This document shows, piece after piece, positions 52,801 to 64,000 of a stretch of 64,000 bases of DNA. A program made the translations under genes and the position numbers. The DNA is from Climacium dendroides. Taxonomy: Eukaryota > Streptophyta > Bryopsida > Hypnales > Climaciaceae. The notes under the pieces are model-generated. The model saw only the letters and a list, made by a program, of their open reading frames with translations, searched no databases and was not told where the DNA came from. Position 1 is the stretch's first letter; every line of letters starts with the position of its first letter. The stretch is from assembly GCA_950106755.1 (NCBI GenBank), contig OX467083.1, positions 29,445,029-29,509,028 on the forward strand, given 5' to 3'.

Positions 52801-55800
52801 TCTTGGCATCCTTCCATCCACCATACGCTGCTGCCCATTGGGGAAGAGAGTGATGAAAGAGTGTCAGCATCACTTTCATGTCGTGGTCCAAAACTCTCTG
52901 AATGATATACCGGTACCGATCTACAGCCATCCAGTTCACCTGGTTCCAGCCACAAAAAAACATGAGTGACGGGTACATGGCTTGACTCCAGAACTAAGAA
53001 CATGAGGGATTTCACGATAACTATGATATCAGCGTGTATTGGAAAAGTCATTTTACCGCATTTTCAACGCCATTAACAGGTTCAATGGGAAAGATTCGGC
53101 TCCAATCCACACCCATGCGGAACACCTTCGCGTTCGTACCCTGAGCGAGCTTCAACTCTGTGTCAGGATCGGACCAAAACCGCACCCTTTCCTCTCTGTC
53201 CAAGTCAAGAACAAATTATTCAGTCAGGGAACATTTTATTTTCAATACTTCCCACTCCTCGTAAGAACGGGGCACATACAATTAACCAACTTCTTGTTAG
53301 AGATTTAATTTATTTGGTACATCTTTAGGCTCATGTTTCTAGCAGATCATACAAATTCGTCGTCCAAGTAACAGATGTTCAAAGAAAACACAATTCTTTC
53401 TTGGATCTTCAAAATCTAGGAAGATGATAATCTGCTTAGATCATTGGAGTATTTGAGAGTTCTTTGAAAGACCACAAATGAAAACCGAGGCACTCACGGA
53501 CGGATGGCGTTGTGCCATGCAGCTACATTATGTGACTCCTCCTCTTCGGTGAACTTCTCAAAGCCGCGAATCATAGCTTCCATGGACATTTTTGCATACT
53601 TTTTCGCTTTGCGAGGGACATTTAAAATCTCCGTGGCCTCAACGGATTTCGACTGAAAGCCCACTTTACGGGGATTCTTCGTCCCCTCCGGAGTCAATTT
53701 TTCGCTCATGGTCTCAAGACTTTCCTCCTCTGAGATTTGTTTCTGGCCTTCGTCAAACGTCTTTTGGAACTCCTTCGCAGCAGCATCCAGTCTGCCGGAG
53801 CTCTTCTCAGGCTTCTCAGAGTCAGTGTCGGACTTCTCCTTCTCTGAAACAACCTCCCATTCACCGCCTAGTCCATCACCGTTCTTCCCATTGCCTCCTT
53901 GAATTACGTCTGGAGTCTTACTGCGTGCCAACCCCGCAAGACCCACTTTGTCATCTGCAGTCACATTGCCGGTTGAAGACTGCACCGCGTCCGGAAACTC
54001 TTCGCTGAGTACAGACTGCCCCCCTGAGACTGCCATTGCTTCCACACCCGCCTCCTTTACACCTGCATTTGTTGCAGAAGAAGCATAAACAAAAGACGGG
54101 TTCAGTGATACCATTCAATTGATGCCAGCACGGTTCTCCGGTGTGCGGCATCAATTAGGTGCTCAAAAATCACATTCTCCTCCTTCAATTTTGTGCTGTC
54201 TTTTTATTTAGACAAACGGTAGCAATTGCACCTGCCTCCTACAATGTAGAGGATACACCTGCCTCCTCTTTGCAGTATGCGGGAGTGTGATTTCGGGAGA
54301 TCAGTGTAGAGCTGTAAAGAGATCACTTTGTGTACAAGAAACAAGCTTTCTTAAGATTCAAGTTATATCAATATGTATCAATTTCTTTTGCAAATTCAAA
54401 GCAAGATGATGTAGACCACTTTTGAAGGGATAGTAGACAACCCCACTTCTATTCAAAGATCGGTGGTCATTGAAATTTCGCTAAGTCATCGATACACCTC
54501 TTGCTAATGAAAGGCCATTCAAGTGTATGAATTAGATGAATCGCTGTTAGTAACAAGGATCAATGTCGAAGACAGGATAGGGAACTAACGGTTTTAGTAT
54601 CATCTGCCTTAAAGACAAAAAGGAGGACAGTGTTCACGTTCCCTGTACCACCTTAAACGGGGAACTTCCACAAAATTTTAACAAGGAAAATCAGCTGTTG
54701 GACTACAAGAACAAGACACCGATCAACTTTCAATCCTAGTCTTCAAAGAGACTTGATTACCCTAGAAAGGAACCCGACATCTAGTGTCATATTAAAGATT
54801 GTAGATCCCAAACTGAGACGTACCCTCCTTCACTTTCTCAGCCTGCGCTTCTTCCGTGAGCGAAACTCCAGAGAATGAGGCAGCATTCTCCTTCTCGCCA
54901 GTGCGAGTCTCTGGTGGGTCGCCCGCCGGGTTGTCCTTGGGCTCCGACTCTTTGGCGAATTCCAACCAAGCGTCATCCAGTCTGTCTTCCACATGAGCAG
55001 GGGCAGTTGCAAGGGCAAAGAAGAAGCCTCCGTCCTCAACTGCATGCAAGTAGAGCGAAAGAACAAGGTTATTCCCAAAAAACAGGCCGTTAGACAAAAG
55101 GCGCAATCTGTATATGTCTATGCACATCACCTAACTGTTAAGGTCCTTCAATGTTACTGATAGTTTTTCCACATTCACTGTAATGAAGAGATGAACAAAT
55201 TAAAAACGTCAAATATGCGAAGGCCTCATCAGACCAACTAGCAATTGGGGATGTGGCCGGTTAAAACAGATGTCCAGACCTCAAGAATTTGGTACGAGTC
55301 AGTTCCATGTTTGATGGGAACAATTGTTCTCACATGAGAAGAAGGAGATCGTATCACACTGCAGTGAACGCACTCCCTGCACGCTTCATGAACTAAAATC
55401 ACGGAGTTCATACAGGAAATATTCAGAAATAATCAAGGAAAATAATATTCTTGTCCAAAATGTGATCCTCATATTTGCCACGGTACAAGGACTGGGATAT
55501 GATGGTTATCAAATGGCCAATTTCACTAAACAATATTGTGAAAAAATGCTAATTCAGATAAACCGAAATTTATCAGTGGAGAACGCTGCATGTATTGGTC
55601 GAAAAATACAGACATTTTTTCCCCGCACGAACCTCTCAAATAAGCTAAAAAGTCATGTGGGCAAATTTGGGCCAATCGGTTCAATACTTAAAACCATCCA
55701 TTTAAATAACGTGACGATCAAGTTGCCTCTTGGCAGACGATTAGGAGCAGAGAACCCCTTCAAACTTCTGATATATTTTCTATACATAATTCGCAGATGA

Positions 55801-56510
55801 CGAGCTCTAACAGGAGAGCCATTCACCGAAACCCCACCAATTCTCAGAACATGACGGGCCATTCACGAAGGAATTTCAATTAAAATTCCATACAGATGGA
55901 CAAATCGCGTCAAGCTCGATTCGACAAATGCACCTCAGGACAAAGATTTCTCCAAAGTACAAGGACTGCCTCACGATGGAAATTCCTAAGTACAAAGCTA
56001 CGACTCAAGCCACCTCCATTGTAATCAACCCTACCCTGTCTAAACACTTCATGCACACAAAAAATAAAGACAGACATCAATTTCAATCTCAAGATTCCAC
56101 ATACAATAAGCTCTGCCTCTCGCTCTTCCAAGTGTCTGTTTAAAATCCCAAGATGTCACGCCGACAGCATGGTTCCAAAAGACGGGCGTGCGTTGGCAAC
56201 TCTCCCAAAAACACAGGCGTCACCCGAAGAGACAAAGAGGCGTCACAAGAGTCCTAAACAGAGCCCTGAAAAGAGGCCTGGAAAGAGGCCAGGAAAGACG
56301 TTTGAAGGGAGCTGAGGAAACGCGACACTCACCCTCTTTGCCGATGGGGAAGGACGCCAAGACATCCTTTGTCTCGTCCACGGGGTCCGGGAACGGAGCC
56401 AAATTCTTGTGCTGGAAGTGCCGAAACGCCAGGGCGTTCGCCGCCACCGTGATTGCGCCCACCACGCCCACCACTTTGGACGCGTTCAGAAGCAGCACCA
56501 TCGGCGCCAT
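49885..56510 (-). CDS. SFR2: SFR2-like galactolipid:galactolipid galactosyltransferase (GH1 family)
   Basis: In plants SFR2 sits in the chloroplast outer envelope and transfers galactose between MGDG molecules, giving oligogalactolipids and diacylglycerol that stabilise membranes in freezing or osmotic stress. Eleven exons, phases closing: 56510-56333, 55039-54824, 54062-53498, 53195-53057, 52939-52773, 52548-52327, 52148-51977, 51830-51597, 51366-51217, 51078-50949, 50081-49885. Total 2370 nt, 789 aa. The N-terminus (VLLLNASKVVGVVGAITVAA) is the membrane anchor, followed by FFFALATAPAHVEDRLDDAW. Acid/base Glu is in TFNEPH and nucleophile Glu in ITENGVSD. GVDWSRIFP, FHHSLPQWAA and FWTISDNWEWADGYG are SFR2/GH1 motifs. 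The C-terminal RDWRFGKYEVDGLQDP block is specific to SFR2. The protein is about 170 residues longer than the ~620 aa of Arabidopsis SFR2. The extra part is a charged insert, mainly exon 3, between the N-terminal segment and VAAWHNA. Confidence 0.95.
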
Positions 56511-56559
56511 TGCTTGTGAAATCTTCAAATCCCTCACTCTCTTCCCACTCACAATTCCC

Positions 56560-58130
56560 CGCGTCTCCCTCCCTCACGACTTCCCCAAACACAAAACTCT
56601 CAATTCATTCTACTCTACTATAACTCCATGTTCTCCACCATGACACAAAATCTCCACAAAATTATACTGAAAACTCGTTCTCGCGACTCAAGTCCCGCTC
56701 TGGAGATGTGCGAGACAGCAACCGCGGAAACCAAATCCCGAGCGAGCCTGGTGAGCCTTTGCTGCAATTCTGACAAAGAAAGCGACGACGACGACACGGG
56801 GAGCCACTCACCCTCCCCTGACCAGTCATGGCCGTTTCTCATCCTTCATTTCCACATATTATCATCCAAATTCATGTTTATCATCCATTAATTCTGCACA
56901 GAATCTGGGATCTCCTTCACCGTTGGATTCTGCCATTGTCTGCGCCGTTGGATGTCGATCCCAATCGTCCAGGTTTCTAACTTCTACGGACCCCAAAGAT
57001 TTTGGGATGGTGGAAATGGCACTGGGCTCATCCCTCCAATTCGCCACGTCAGATTCTATTAGGCTTAAACGGATAGTTGTTAGACACGTGTCGTCGCCTC
57101 CACGATACCGTACTTTGGTGGTGGAGTGTTGTGGAGGCTTCGAGCGCTACCTTATAGAAATTCTCCGGCGTTCGTTCCGCCTGTTTTGCACCGTTGGTTG
57201 CTGGTTGTCGTTGATTGTTGAAGCTCCAGGATTGGAATAGAATTGCTGCGGATTCAATGTGAGCCGTTGTTGTAAAGGCGCGGCGGCCATTGGATGGATC
57301 GTTGGTAAAATCTTTATCGCCACCTCATCGGGTCTAGGGTTGCGTAGTAGTGCTATCAGTCGTTGTGATACTCTAACTCCGTCGGCGTTTTTACGTTTCT
57401 TGGAGAATAAGGCAGCGTGATCGAGGTTCTGCAACTTCGGTGATTCGCAGGTGAAGTAGCTGGCTTACAAGTTAGGTTTTCTCCTGAGGACTCAATTGTG
57501 TGCAAGCGATACGCTTGCATACTGTAGTTTGAAACGGCTCCACCACAACTTCTTGTAATGCTGTTCCGTTCGTGCGAGAATATGATGAGTTTCATGAATT
57601 TGCGGAACAGATGCTGTACGTACTTGACGGTAGGGATCTGTGGAAGCTGAATGTAGGGTAGAGTGTGACATTGTGATGGAATCGTCGATTTGAGAGAGGA
57701 AGTCATGTTCACAGCCGTTGCTTGTTGTGTGGACAAAAGTAGTGTGGTGCACTTGAATGTGCATCATGCAGCCGCGCTTTGATTCCCTTCTGATGGTTTC
57801 GATGAGATTCATCCTTCCGTTACACACGGCAGGTAATACGGATTGGTTGTTGAATTTTCTTTGACGCAAAGCCATGCAAGGTTTGTATGGTTCCGACATG
57901 ACTGAGTGTATGTTGGTATGAATGACCCCACTGGCGTGGGTTCCAGGCCAGTCGTGGAGCATGCTCACTGTACATGGCAACATTCTTATTATCCTCGTGT
58001 TATCCTTTGCAGCCTGAATTGTCTGTATGGTTACTATTGTGCTTCCCCTAAATGTGCACACCTGATGTGCATAGAAAGAAGTGTGCAATAGTAGGGCACC
58101 TTCGAAAATTCAAAGAATAGTTATTATGAA
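56560..58130. other. Balanced-GC region upstream of SFR2; unassigned
   Basis: Base composition is gene-like and open frames occur on both strands: 56923-57240 (+), 57147-57434 (-) and 57492-58088 (-, no ATG start). None shows a domain or a codon pattern I trust. It may be the SFR2 promoter plus a divergent non-coding transcript or the 5' leader of a lost gene. Confidence 0.4.
57085..57092. promoter_or_regulatory. G-box/ABRE-like CACGTGTC upstream of SFR2
   Basis: The sequence GACACGTGTCG contains palindromic CACGTG and the ABRE core ACGTGTC, about 575 bp upstream of the SFR2 start. Such sites bind bZIP/bHLH factors in abscisic-acid and stress signalling. A single site is only suggestive. Confidence 0.35.
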
Positions 58131-58135
58131 GTTTA

Positions 58136-59527
58136 GGGCCGGTTTAGACTACGGTCAAGAAGTGCACTGGTCAAGAATTCAAAATGGAGCAATATGATTG
58201 GAGCAAATCTTGTTTTTGACCAGAGTGGGTTTACACTATGGCCAACTCTTGTCCGGTGGAGAACTTCAAGCATGGATGAAAAAATGACATGGCATCCTAG
58301 GTGGCAACACTTTTTGTAAGAGTTCTTGACCAGAGGCCAAGCTTCTTGTCCAACCTCAATCCCCCGGACAAAAAATTGGGCTTTTGGTCAAAAACTACTT
58401 TCAATAAAATATTGTTTTACTCATGTAAATCGCAATGCCGTTGTAACTCTCCGCTTGTTAGAAATTCAAGTATTCCAAACAATTCCTCTCTCTCAATCAG
58501 CATAGCTCTTCACAAATCCTCAATTTTCCAAAGTGATCTTGGTGAGTTCAGAAATTTGTATACATTCCTAATTAGTTTAGTGTTTGGAAGAAATTAGGTG
58601 TTTTGAATTACTGCAAACTTTGGTGTCTTGTATTTTTGTCATTCAAGGTCCAAATGCTATGAGACTTGTTTTGAAAGTTGCGAAATTTTGTTTAGTTTTT
58701 GTGGTCCAAATTTCATAGACATTGAGCAAGAATCAAGTGACTAACTGGTATTTGAGTATAAAGAGGTTCACTTCAAGAAGAGGTGAAGGTAATTTCAGGG
58801 TTTTGCATTTTTAGTGTCTTGGATCTTTCTGTGTTGAAAGGTCTGTGTTGGAAGGATTATGACTATTTTCAAAACATGAACTCTTCTTCTATTGAACTTG
58901 CTTGTACTCAAACACCAATCAGCCACTTCAATCTTGCTCAATGTCTATGAAACTTGAAGCTCAAAATCTAAACAAAACAAGTTTTATTGTATTTAGACTT
59001 TGCATGACAAAGATATAAGACACACAAGTTGCAAGACCTTCAGGTTACTTTCAACTCTTCTTCCACTGAACCTCCTCGTACTCAAACACCAATCAATCAT
59101 TCAAATTTCACTCAATGTTTATGAATTTTGAAACAAAAAAATTAAATATGAATATGCAACTTTTCCAATAAATATTCTTGAAATTAGACCTTGTAAAGAT
59201 ATGCAAAACATCAAAGTTTATCATAATTCAACAATGCTCATTTATTTTCAAAAAATAAATTGACTATTCTTCAAACTTCAAACTAGCACTACAATTGGAA
59301 TTTTAATTGAATTTTTTTTCCCACGATCTATGCAATTTTGAAGCCACTTATATGGATGATTCTTGTTGAAAAAATGAATGATTTCAATGGATGTTATAAA
59401 CAATTGATGGATGAAAGATGTATATTCTTTGAAGTTTTGAAGCTATCATAATATTGTAAATTCAGTTGAAGTGTCGAACTTAATAAAAATTGTACCATAA
59501 GGGCCGGTTTAGACTAAGGTCAAGAAG
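58136..59527. mobile_element. Repeat unit bounded by direct 26-nt copies and holding a hairpin
   Basis: GGGCCGGTTTAGACTA(C/A)GGTCAAGAAG occurs at about 58136-58162 and again, same orientation, at 59501-59527. A weaker relative (GGTTTACACTATGGCCAA) is at about 58229. Between them, 58605-58780 is an imperfect inverted repeat of 58875-59045 (TTTCATAGACATTGAGCAAGA against TCTTGCTCAATGTCTATGAAA). A third, direct copy of that arm lies at about 59050-59220. GGGCCGGTTTAGAC-like strings look like transposon ends, but the superfamily is not clear. Confidence 0.55.
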
Positions 59528-59529
59528 AT

Positions 59530-61239
59530 AGCCAATATTTATGGTAGGATGTTGGCTATACATTTTTTAAAATTTTATCATTGTCTATGATAGACAAGTA
59601 ACTTGGATTTTAGCAATTGCATTAAGGTGATGTTGGAAGGTAATTATGCCTAATTGTGATCCATTGCAAAAGCCCCCTTAGACTCTTGCACCTCTCTTCA
59701 TGAAAGCCTATGATCAAATTTGGATGTACCAATATTCAATCGTTTGAAAATTCATAAGTTGGTCCCAAAAAATGCATCATCATCCATTATCTTCTAAGAA
59801 TACCTTTTGTACTTCTAATAAGATCCAACTAAAATTTAAACAACTTAGTAATAAGAATTCAAATGCTTGTTCAAATGACTTTTGAATTTTGAGATGTAGT
59901 AATTTAACCCATCCATTGAATTGATGATGAATGTTGTGAAAAGCTCAAATCATCCAATTAATATTCATTGAGGAAAGGCACTTGCAGCCTAGGTGTTGCT
60001 TGGGTGCTTACCACCCAACTTTGGTGCAAGCCAAATGATCTCATTGTCATTTGGGGATCACTTAAAAATTTCTTGGGGGAAGAAACATGTTATTTCTTTA
60101 TAAGGTCTACCTCTCGACAAAGGTATCAATGATGGAATTATCCATTTAAGTCTATGAGGTGTAGATAGTTGACACATCCCAGGCAACATATACTTTATTC
60201 ACATCATATTGGAATTAACATTCACTGAAAAAGCTTCAAGAAAAATCATGTAATATATCAAATGGAGAGAAAAAAATGTTCTATTTGAATCAATGATTTA
60301 AATATATTGGAAGAGTTTCCATTATTTATTATAAAATTTCAAAAAGAATCTTACTATATTTAATTTTAATTCTTAGGGACTATTGTTAGAGGATTTATTT
60401 TTGGTGATTTTCCAAGTTCTAGTATTCAAACTTTTTTTCTAAGGGACCAAGGATTTATGGCTTTTAAATGAACAATTTGAATGGTCATTTGGAAAATTTT
60501 CTAATTTTGGATAAAGTTGAATTTTATCTGGTGAAGGATATTGCACATCCCGTTGCACATGGTAGATAAAATATAAGCAACATTACACAAATGAAAGTTA
60601 TTGTATTAAACACATAAGACCAATTTGGGGGATTTGGTGTTTTATGATTTATAAGTATTTATCATGAATTATTCTTATATTGATAAAATGAATAGAAACT
60701 ATATTTTTAAATTATTATATAGAATACATGTTTCATTGCAAATACCACATATATTACATAATGTTTGAAAACTATAATTGGATTATGTTCTTAAAAAAAC
60801 ATATTATTTGATAATAAAATTGATTATGTTTCATAGGTTCAGATTAAACATCTATTATAATCACCCATAAATACATCTCACAAAAAGCTTTTGAGTTCCA
60901 CCTATACAAACATTTGTTTATTCTTCTACTTGTTAATCAAACATACATACGATATGGGTTTTGCAAACTCTTCTTTGCAAATATTCCATAGATTAAAGAA
61001 CAACATTGTATTTCACCTCCGAATTTTTTTTCCAAGTTCAAAATGACTTTTCAAAAAAAGACTTCAAAAGTAAGTAAGATAAACCTCTTAAAAATCAAAA
61101 TGATTTGAATTTAAACTTTAAAAAAAAAACTCTTTTGAAAATCACTGATATTCAATCCAAAATCAATTATTGAAAGAAATTCCAATTTTTGGTTTCAAAT
61201 TTTTTTTTGATGAATATTGGTAAGTGCAATGTACAATTA
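59530..61239. other. AT-rich, no gene seen
   Basis: No exon or clear repeat structure recognised. Confidence 0.5.
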
Positions 61240-62097
61240 GGTACTGAAAGCTTACAAACTGCCTTTTTGATCCATTCAAAGATTTGTACATAATATAAAA
61301 TAAAATAGGCTTTTCTTTGTCTTGTATAATTTTCACTCAATTCTCATCCAATCCCAATGAAGCATACCAAATTTCAATTTCAAAAATGAAAATTTCCATT
61401 TTTGGCAAATTTTTTAAGTCAATTTTTGTGGTTTTACATAATATTTTGTTGAAAATAATTGTTGATGAATTTTCTTAATTTGATTGCATGGATACGTAGG
61501 AAACATCTATGCGCACATCTTTCATATTTAAAAACTTACCCTTAAGTAACAAAAATATGATCAATGAAGAGTTCAATGAAAAATGTTATATTACCAAACT
61601 TTGAAGAAATGGATATCTCTATATTTTAACTACATTTTGGCATTTGATCCTTACATTGTAACTAATTTTGTACATTTTAGTATATTGGTACAATTACTTT
61701 GCCAAAATCTAGTTAAAATATAAAGGTATCTATTTCACAAAGTTTGTGCATATGCTACCTTACATTGAATTCGTAATATATTATATTTTTGTTGCTTAAG
61801 GGGGTGTTTTTTAATATAAAAGATGTGCATATGGATGTTTCCTTTATATCCATGCAATTGAATTGAAAAAATTCACCACCAATTGTTTTCAATAAAATAT
61901 TATGTAAAATCATGAAAATTGACTTCAAAAATTCACCAAAAATGGAATTTTTCTTTTTTGAAACTAAAATTTGGTATGCTTGATTGGAATTGTGTAAGGA
62001 TGTAGTGAAAATTATGCTTACCAAAAAAATAACAATTATAATCCACATTGTACGAAAAAATTTCAATGGCTCTAAAAAGCAATTCAGTACCTCCAAC
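61240..62097. repeat. ~860-bp imperfect palindrome (foldback element)
   Basis: The left arm (about 61240-61660) pairs with the right arm (about 61685-62097) over nearly its whole length. Examples are AGGTACTGAA near 61240 against TTCAGTACCT near 62088, TAATTTTCACT against AGTGAAAATTA, CCAAATTTCAATTTCAAA against TTTGAAACTAAAATTTGG, GATTGCATGGATA against TATCCATGCAATT, and TATATTTTAACTA against TAGTTAAAATATA. The loop is about 25 bp near 61670. It has no useful coding capacity. Confidence 0.8.
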
Positions 62098-62307
62098 TGT
62101 ATTGATGTGATATAAGTATTACATTTCACAACCTTTGTTTGAATGTCATTATTATTTTTTTTCTAAGTTTATTTGTATTTTATAACAAATCTTTGCATTT
62201 TGGAAAATATTATCTACCTTGGTCCTTAAAGTATTGAATATATCACATAAAAATACATAAAAATTTAATCCATGTGGTAGATACTTTTGTAGATATGAAT
62301 GGACCAA

Positions 62308-62375
62308 TACTAGCCACATAAATACTACACTAGCTACATAAATACTACACTAGCCACACAAATACTACACTAACC
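62308..62375. repeat. ~19-bp minisatellite
   Basis: Four tandem copies of a CTAGCCACATAAATACTACA-type unit, the last one diverging. Confidence 0.85.
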
Positions 62376-64000
62376 CCTAAAGGTCCAAATACCGTTTTGG
62401 GGCAATTTAGCGACTTGGGGCAACTCTCTACTTTAAAATGAATTTTTTTTTTCCTTTGAAATTTTCACACAACATGTAGTATTAAGGCCAAGGAGTAGCT
62501 TTAAGGTACAAAAAAAATTCATGATTTTTGACCAAATGGTTTAAAAGTTATTGCATAATATATATTTTTCATTGCTTGGTGAGCAACTCTGTTAGCTCAA
62601 AAAAATATCATTCTTTTAAGAAATAAATATTTGAATTTTATTTTTGTAATTATATATAACTAACAAGCTTTTAATTATTCCATTTTGATTAATGAGATGA
62701 AAGTTAGGAAGAGTTTTAGTTTGTGGGCAATTATGGAATTCCTATTCTAAAATAGACTTTGAAGTCCTTTATTTAACTCAATTTTCAATAGTTTTGAAAA
62801 AAAATTTAATGGGTATAGACTGTTTATTAACAACATTACAACCATTGGGATTGACATTTTTCAATTCCGTAACTAAATTCTTAACAATTTAGTATTTTGA
62901 ATCATATTGTACTTCTTTCTACTTATTATTTTTTTCAAACATGAATATGAGTACTTTTTGTTTGAAATTTTTTATATGTACTACCAACTTATTTCTTCAA
63001 CATATTATTAGAGAGTAATAACAAGTTGTAGGATCTACACATTTTTGTGTAAAAAGTTTGAAAGATGAAATCTAACCACTTGGGAAGAGTTGAAAATACT
63101 TCTTTTTGAAATTCAAGCGACTCAATCTTGCAATTGGTAAGGGTTTTTTATCTTGAAATCTTAAGAGGGTGTACTCAAACAAGTTAACTAAAAGATTGTA
63201 TGGTTGGATTTGTTAAAGAATAGATATAGATGAACACTTTAGCCTTGCTTTTAGTTTAAGTACTTAGAAGCAGTTGTGGACCTAATAACATCAAATATCT
63301 ATAGGGGCTAAATTAGGAGGTTCCTAAAACGCACATTTAAGAGTTAGAAATTAATTTGGGGAAGTTAGACTTTTTGAGTTACATTTCAGTAAATTTTCCT
63401 TGAAAGACAAATAGAATTGGCATCTAAAGTAAACCAACCTATGATAGGTAGAATGTTTGTTTTACCTTGTTGACATTTCTGAAAACCTTTTTTAAAAGTT
63501 TCATATAAAGACAATAATGAGAAATGGAGAGAACAATGTAAATTTTTATTTTTTTGATAAAGTATAAATTTGCTATGAATTTTTGAAGTGTGTTGCCTAA
63601 TTAGTTCAAAATAGTCTCTAAACTACCGGTCCCCCAAACCACCACCAATTGTATCCACAATTATCATCTTACCACCTAAAGTAGTCACAACATTTCCTAG
63701 CATGGCCATTACACAAAGGGTTGAAAAAAATTAGTTTTTGTAATGAATTTACACTAGAAAGGTAGAAGTTCCTGAAGCACTCACTAGTAAGTCTATCACC
63801 ATTTCCAAAGGCATTGATTTTGGCCACTAACCAACCTAATGAAGTTTTAATCTCATTTATTAGCAAAAATTTGCCATGTATTGATGTAAGATTCTAATGG
63901 ATGTTTTTTAGGTGTTTACATTGGACATTTTACTTGTCATGGGCTACTTTACTTTAACCCATGTTCTTTCATATTTTTTTGGAGCTTCTTGGAATTAGTT
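62376..64000. other. AT-rich, no gene seen
   Basis: A 65-codon minus frame at 63669-63866 has no recognised family. The remainder is low-complexity. Confidence 0.5.

Noticed and set aside
53592..54008. 138-codon plus-strand frame
   Set aside because: Antisense shadow of SFR2 exon 3; its Ser/Pro-rich composition comes from the GAA/AAG-rich coding strand.
57492..58088. 198-codon minus-strand open frame
   Set aside because: It opens with TTG rather than ATG, has no domain I recognise, and overlaps other frames in a promoter-like region.

Overview
This window is nuclear DNA of a land plant. The evidence is intron-rich genes with GT-AG introns, an alcohol dehydrogenase with ten coding exons, an SFR2-type galactolipid galactosyltransferase, and long AT-rich gaps packed with small inverted-repeat transposons. 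The style (compact conserved genes separated by very AT-rich DNA) would suit a bryophyte or other early-diverging lineage, but nothing in the sequence settles the taxon.

Layout from left to right. Positions 1-1170 hold a duplicated ~390-bp repeat. An intronless F-box gene follows (1218-2509, +); it carries a premature stop and a frameshift and looks dead. A diverged U2 snRNA copy lies at 4025-4216 (-). A zinc alcohol dehydrogenase occupies 5140-9190 (-, 10 exons, 383 aa). From 9.7 to 24 kb no intact gene is visible. That stretch holds a nested transposon (9709-11947), a mariner/Stowaway-like element, CACTA-ended MITEs, minisatellites and a decayed trihelix/SANT-like gene (~18.3-19.1 kb). A neurochondrin-family gene fills 24340-31409 (-, 18 exons, 680 aa). 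An alpha/beta hydrolase (33025-36993, +, 2 exons, 315 aa) follows; its 3-kb intron carries a ~110-bp tandem repeat. A direct segmental duplication (about 39.3-42.8 and 44.2-47.6 kb) holds two RAD6/UBC2-type ubiquitin-conjugating enzyme genes (-, 5 exons each, 152 aa) that differ at one residue. SFR2 spans 49885-56510 (-, 11 exons, 789 aa) and has a large acidic insertion. The last 6 kb is AT-rich and contains two foldback structures, one about 860 bp long.

The intact genes are mostly housekeeping or stress related: fermentative alcohol metabolism, histone/N-degron ubiquitination and chloroplast membrane remodelling. I see no operon-like cooperation between them. All multi-exon models were assembled by hand from splice signals and checked for reading-phase closure at every junction; each closes to a whole number of codons. 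No clearly novel biological system is evident. The points most worth checking are the SFR2 insertion, the bacterial-looking hydrolase, the near-identical UBC2 pair with signs of homogenised introns, the U2 variant, and the large foldbacks.
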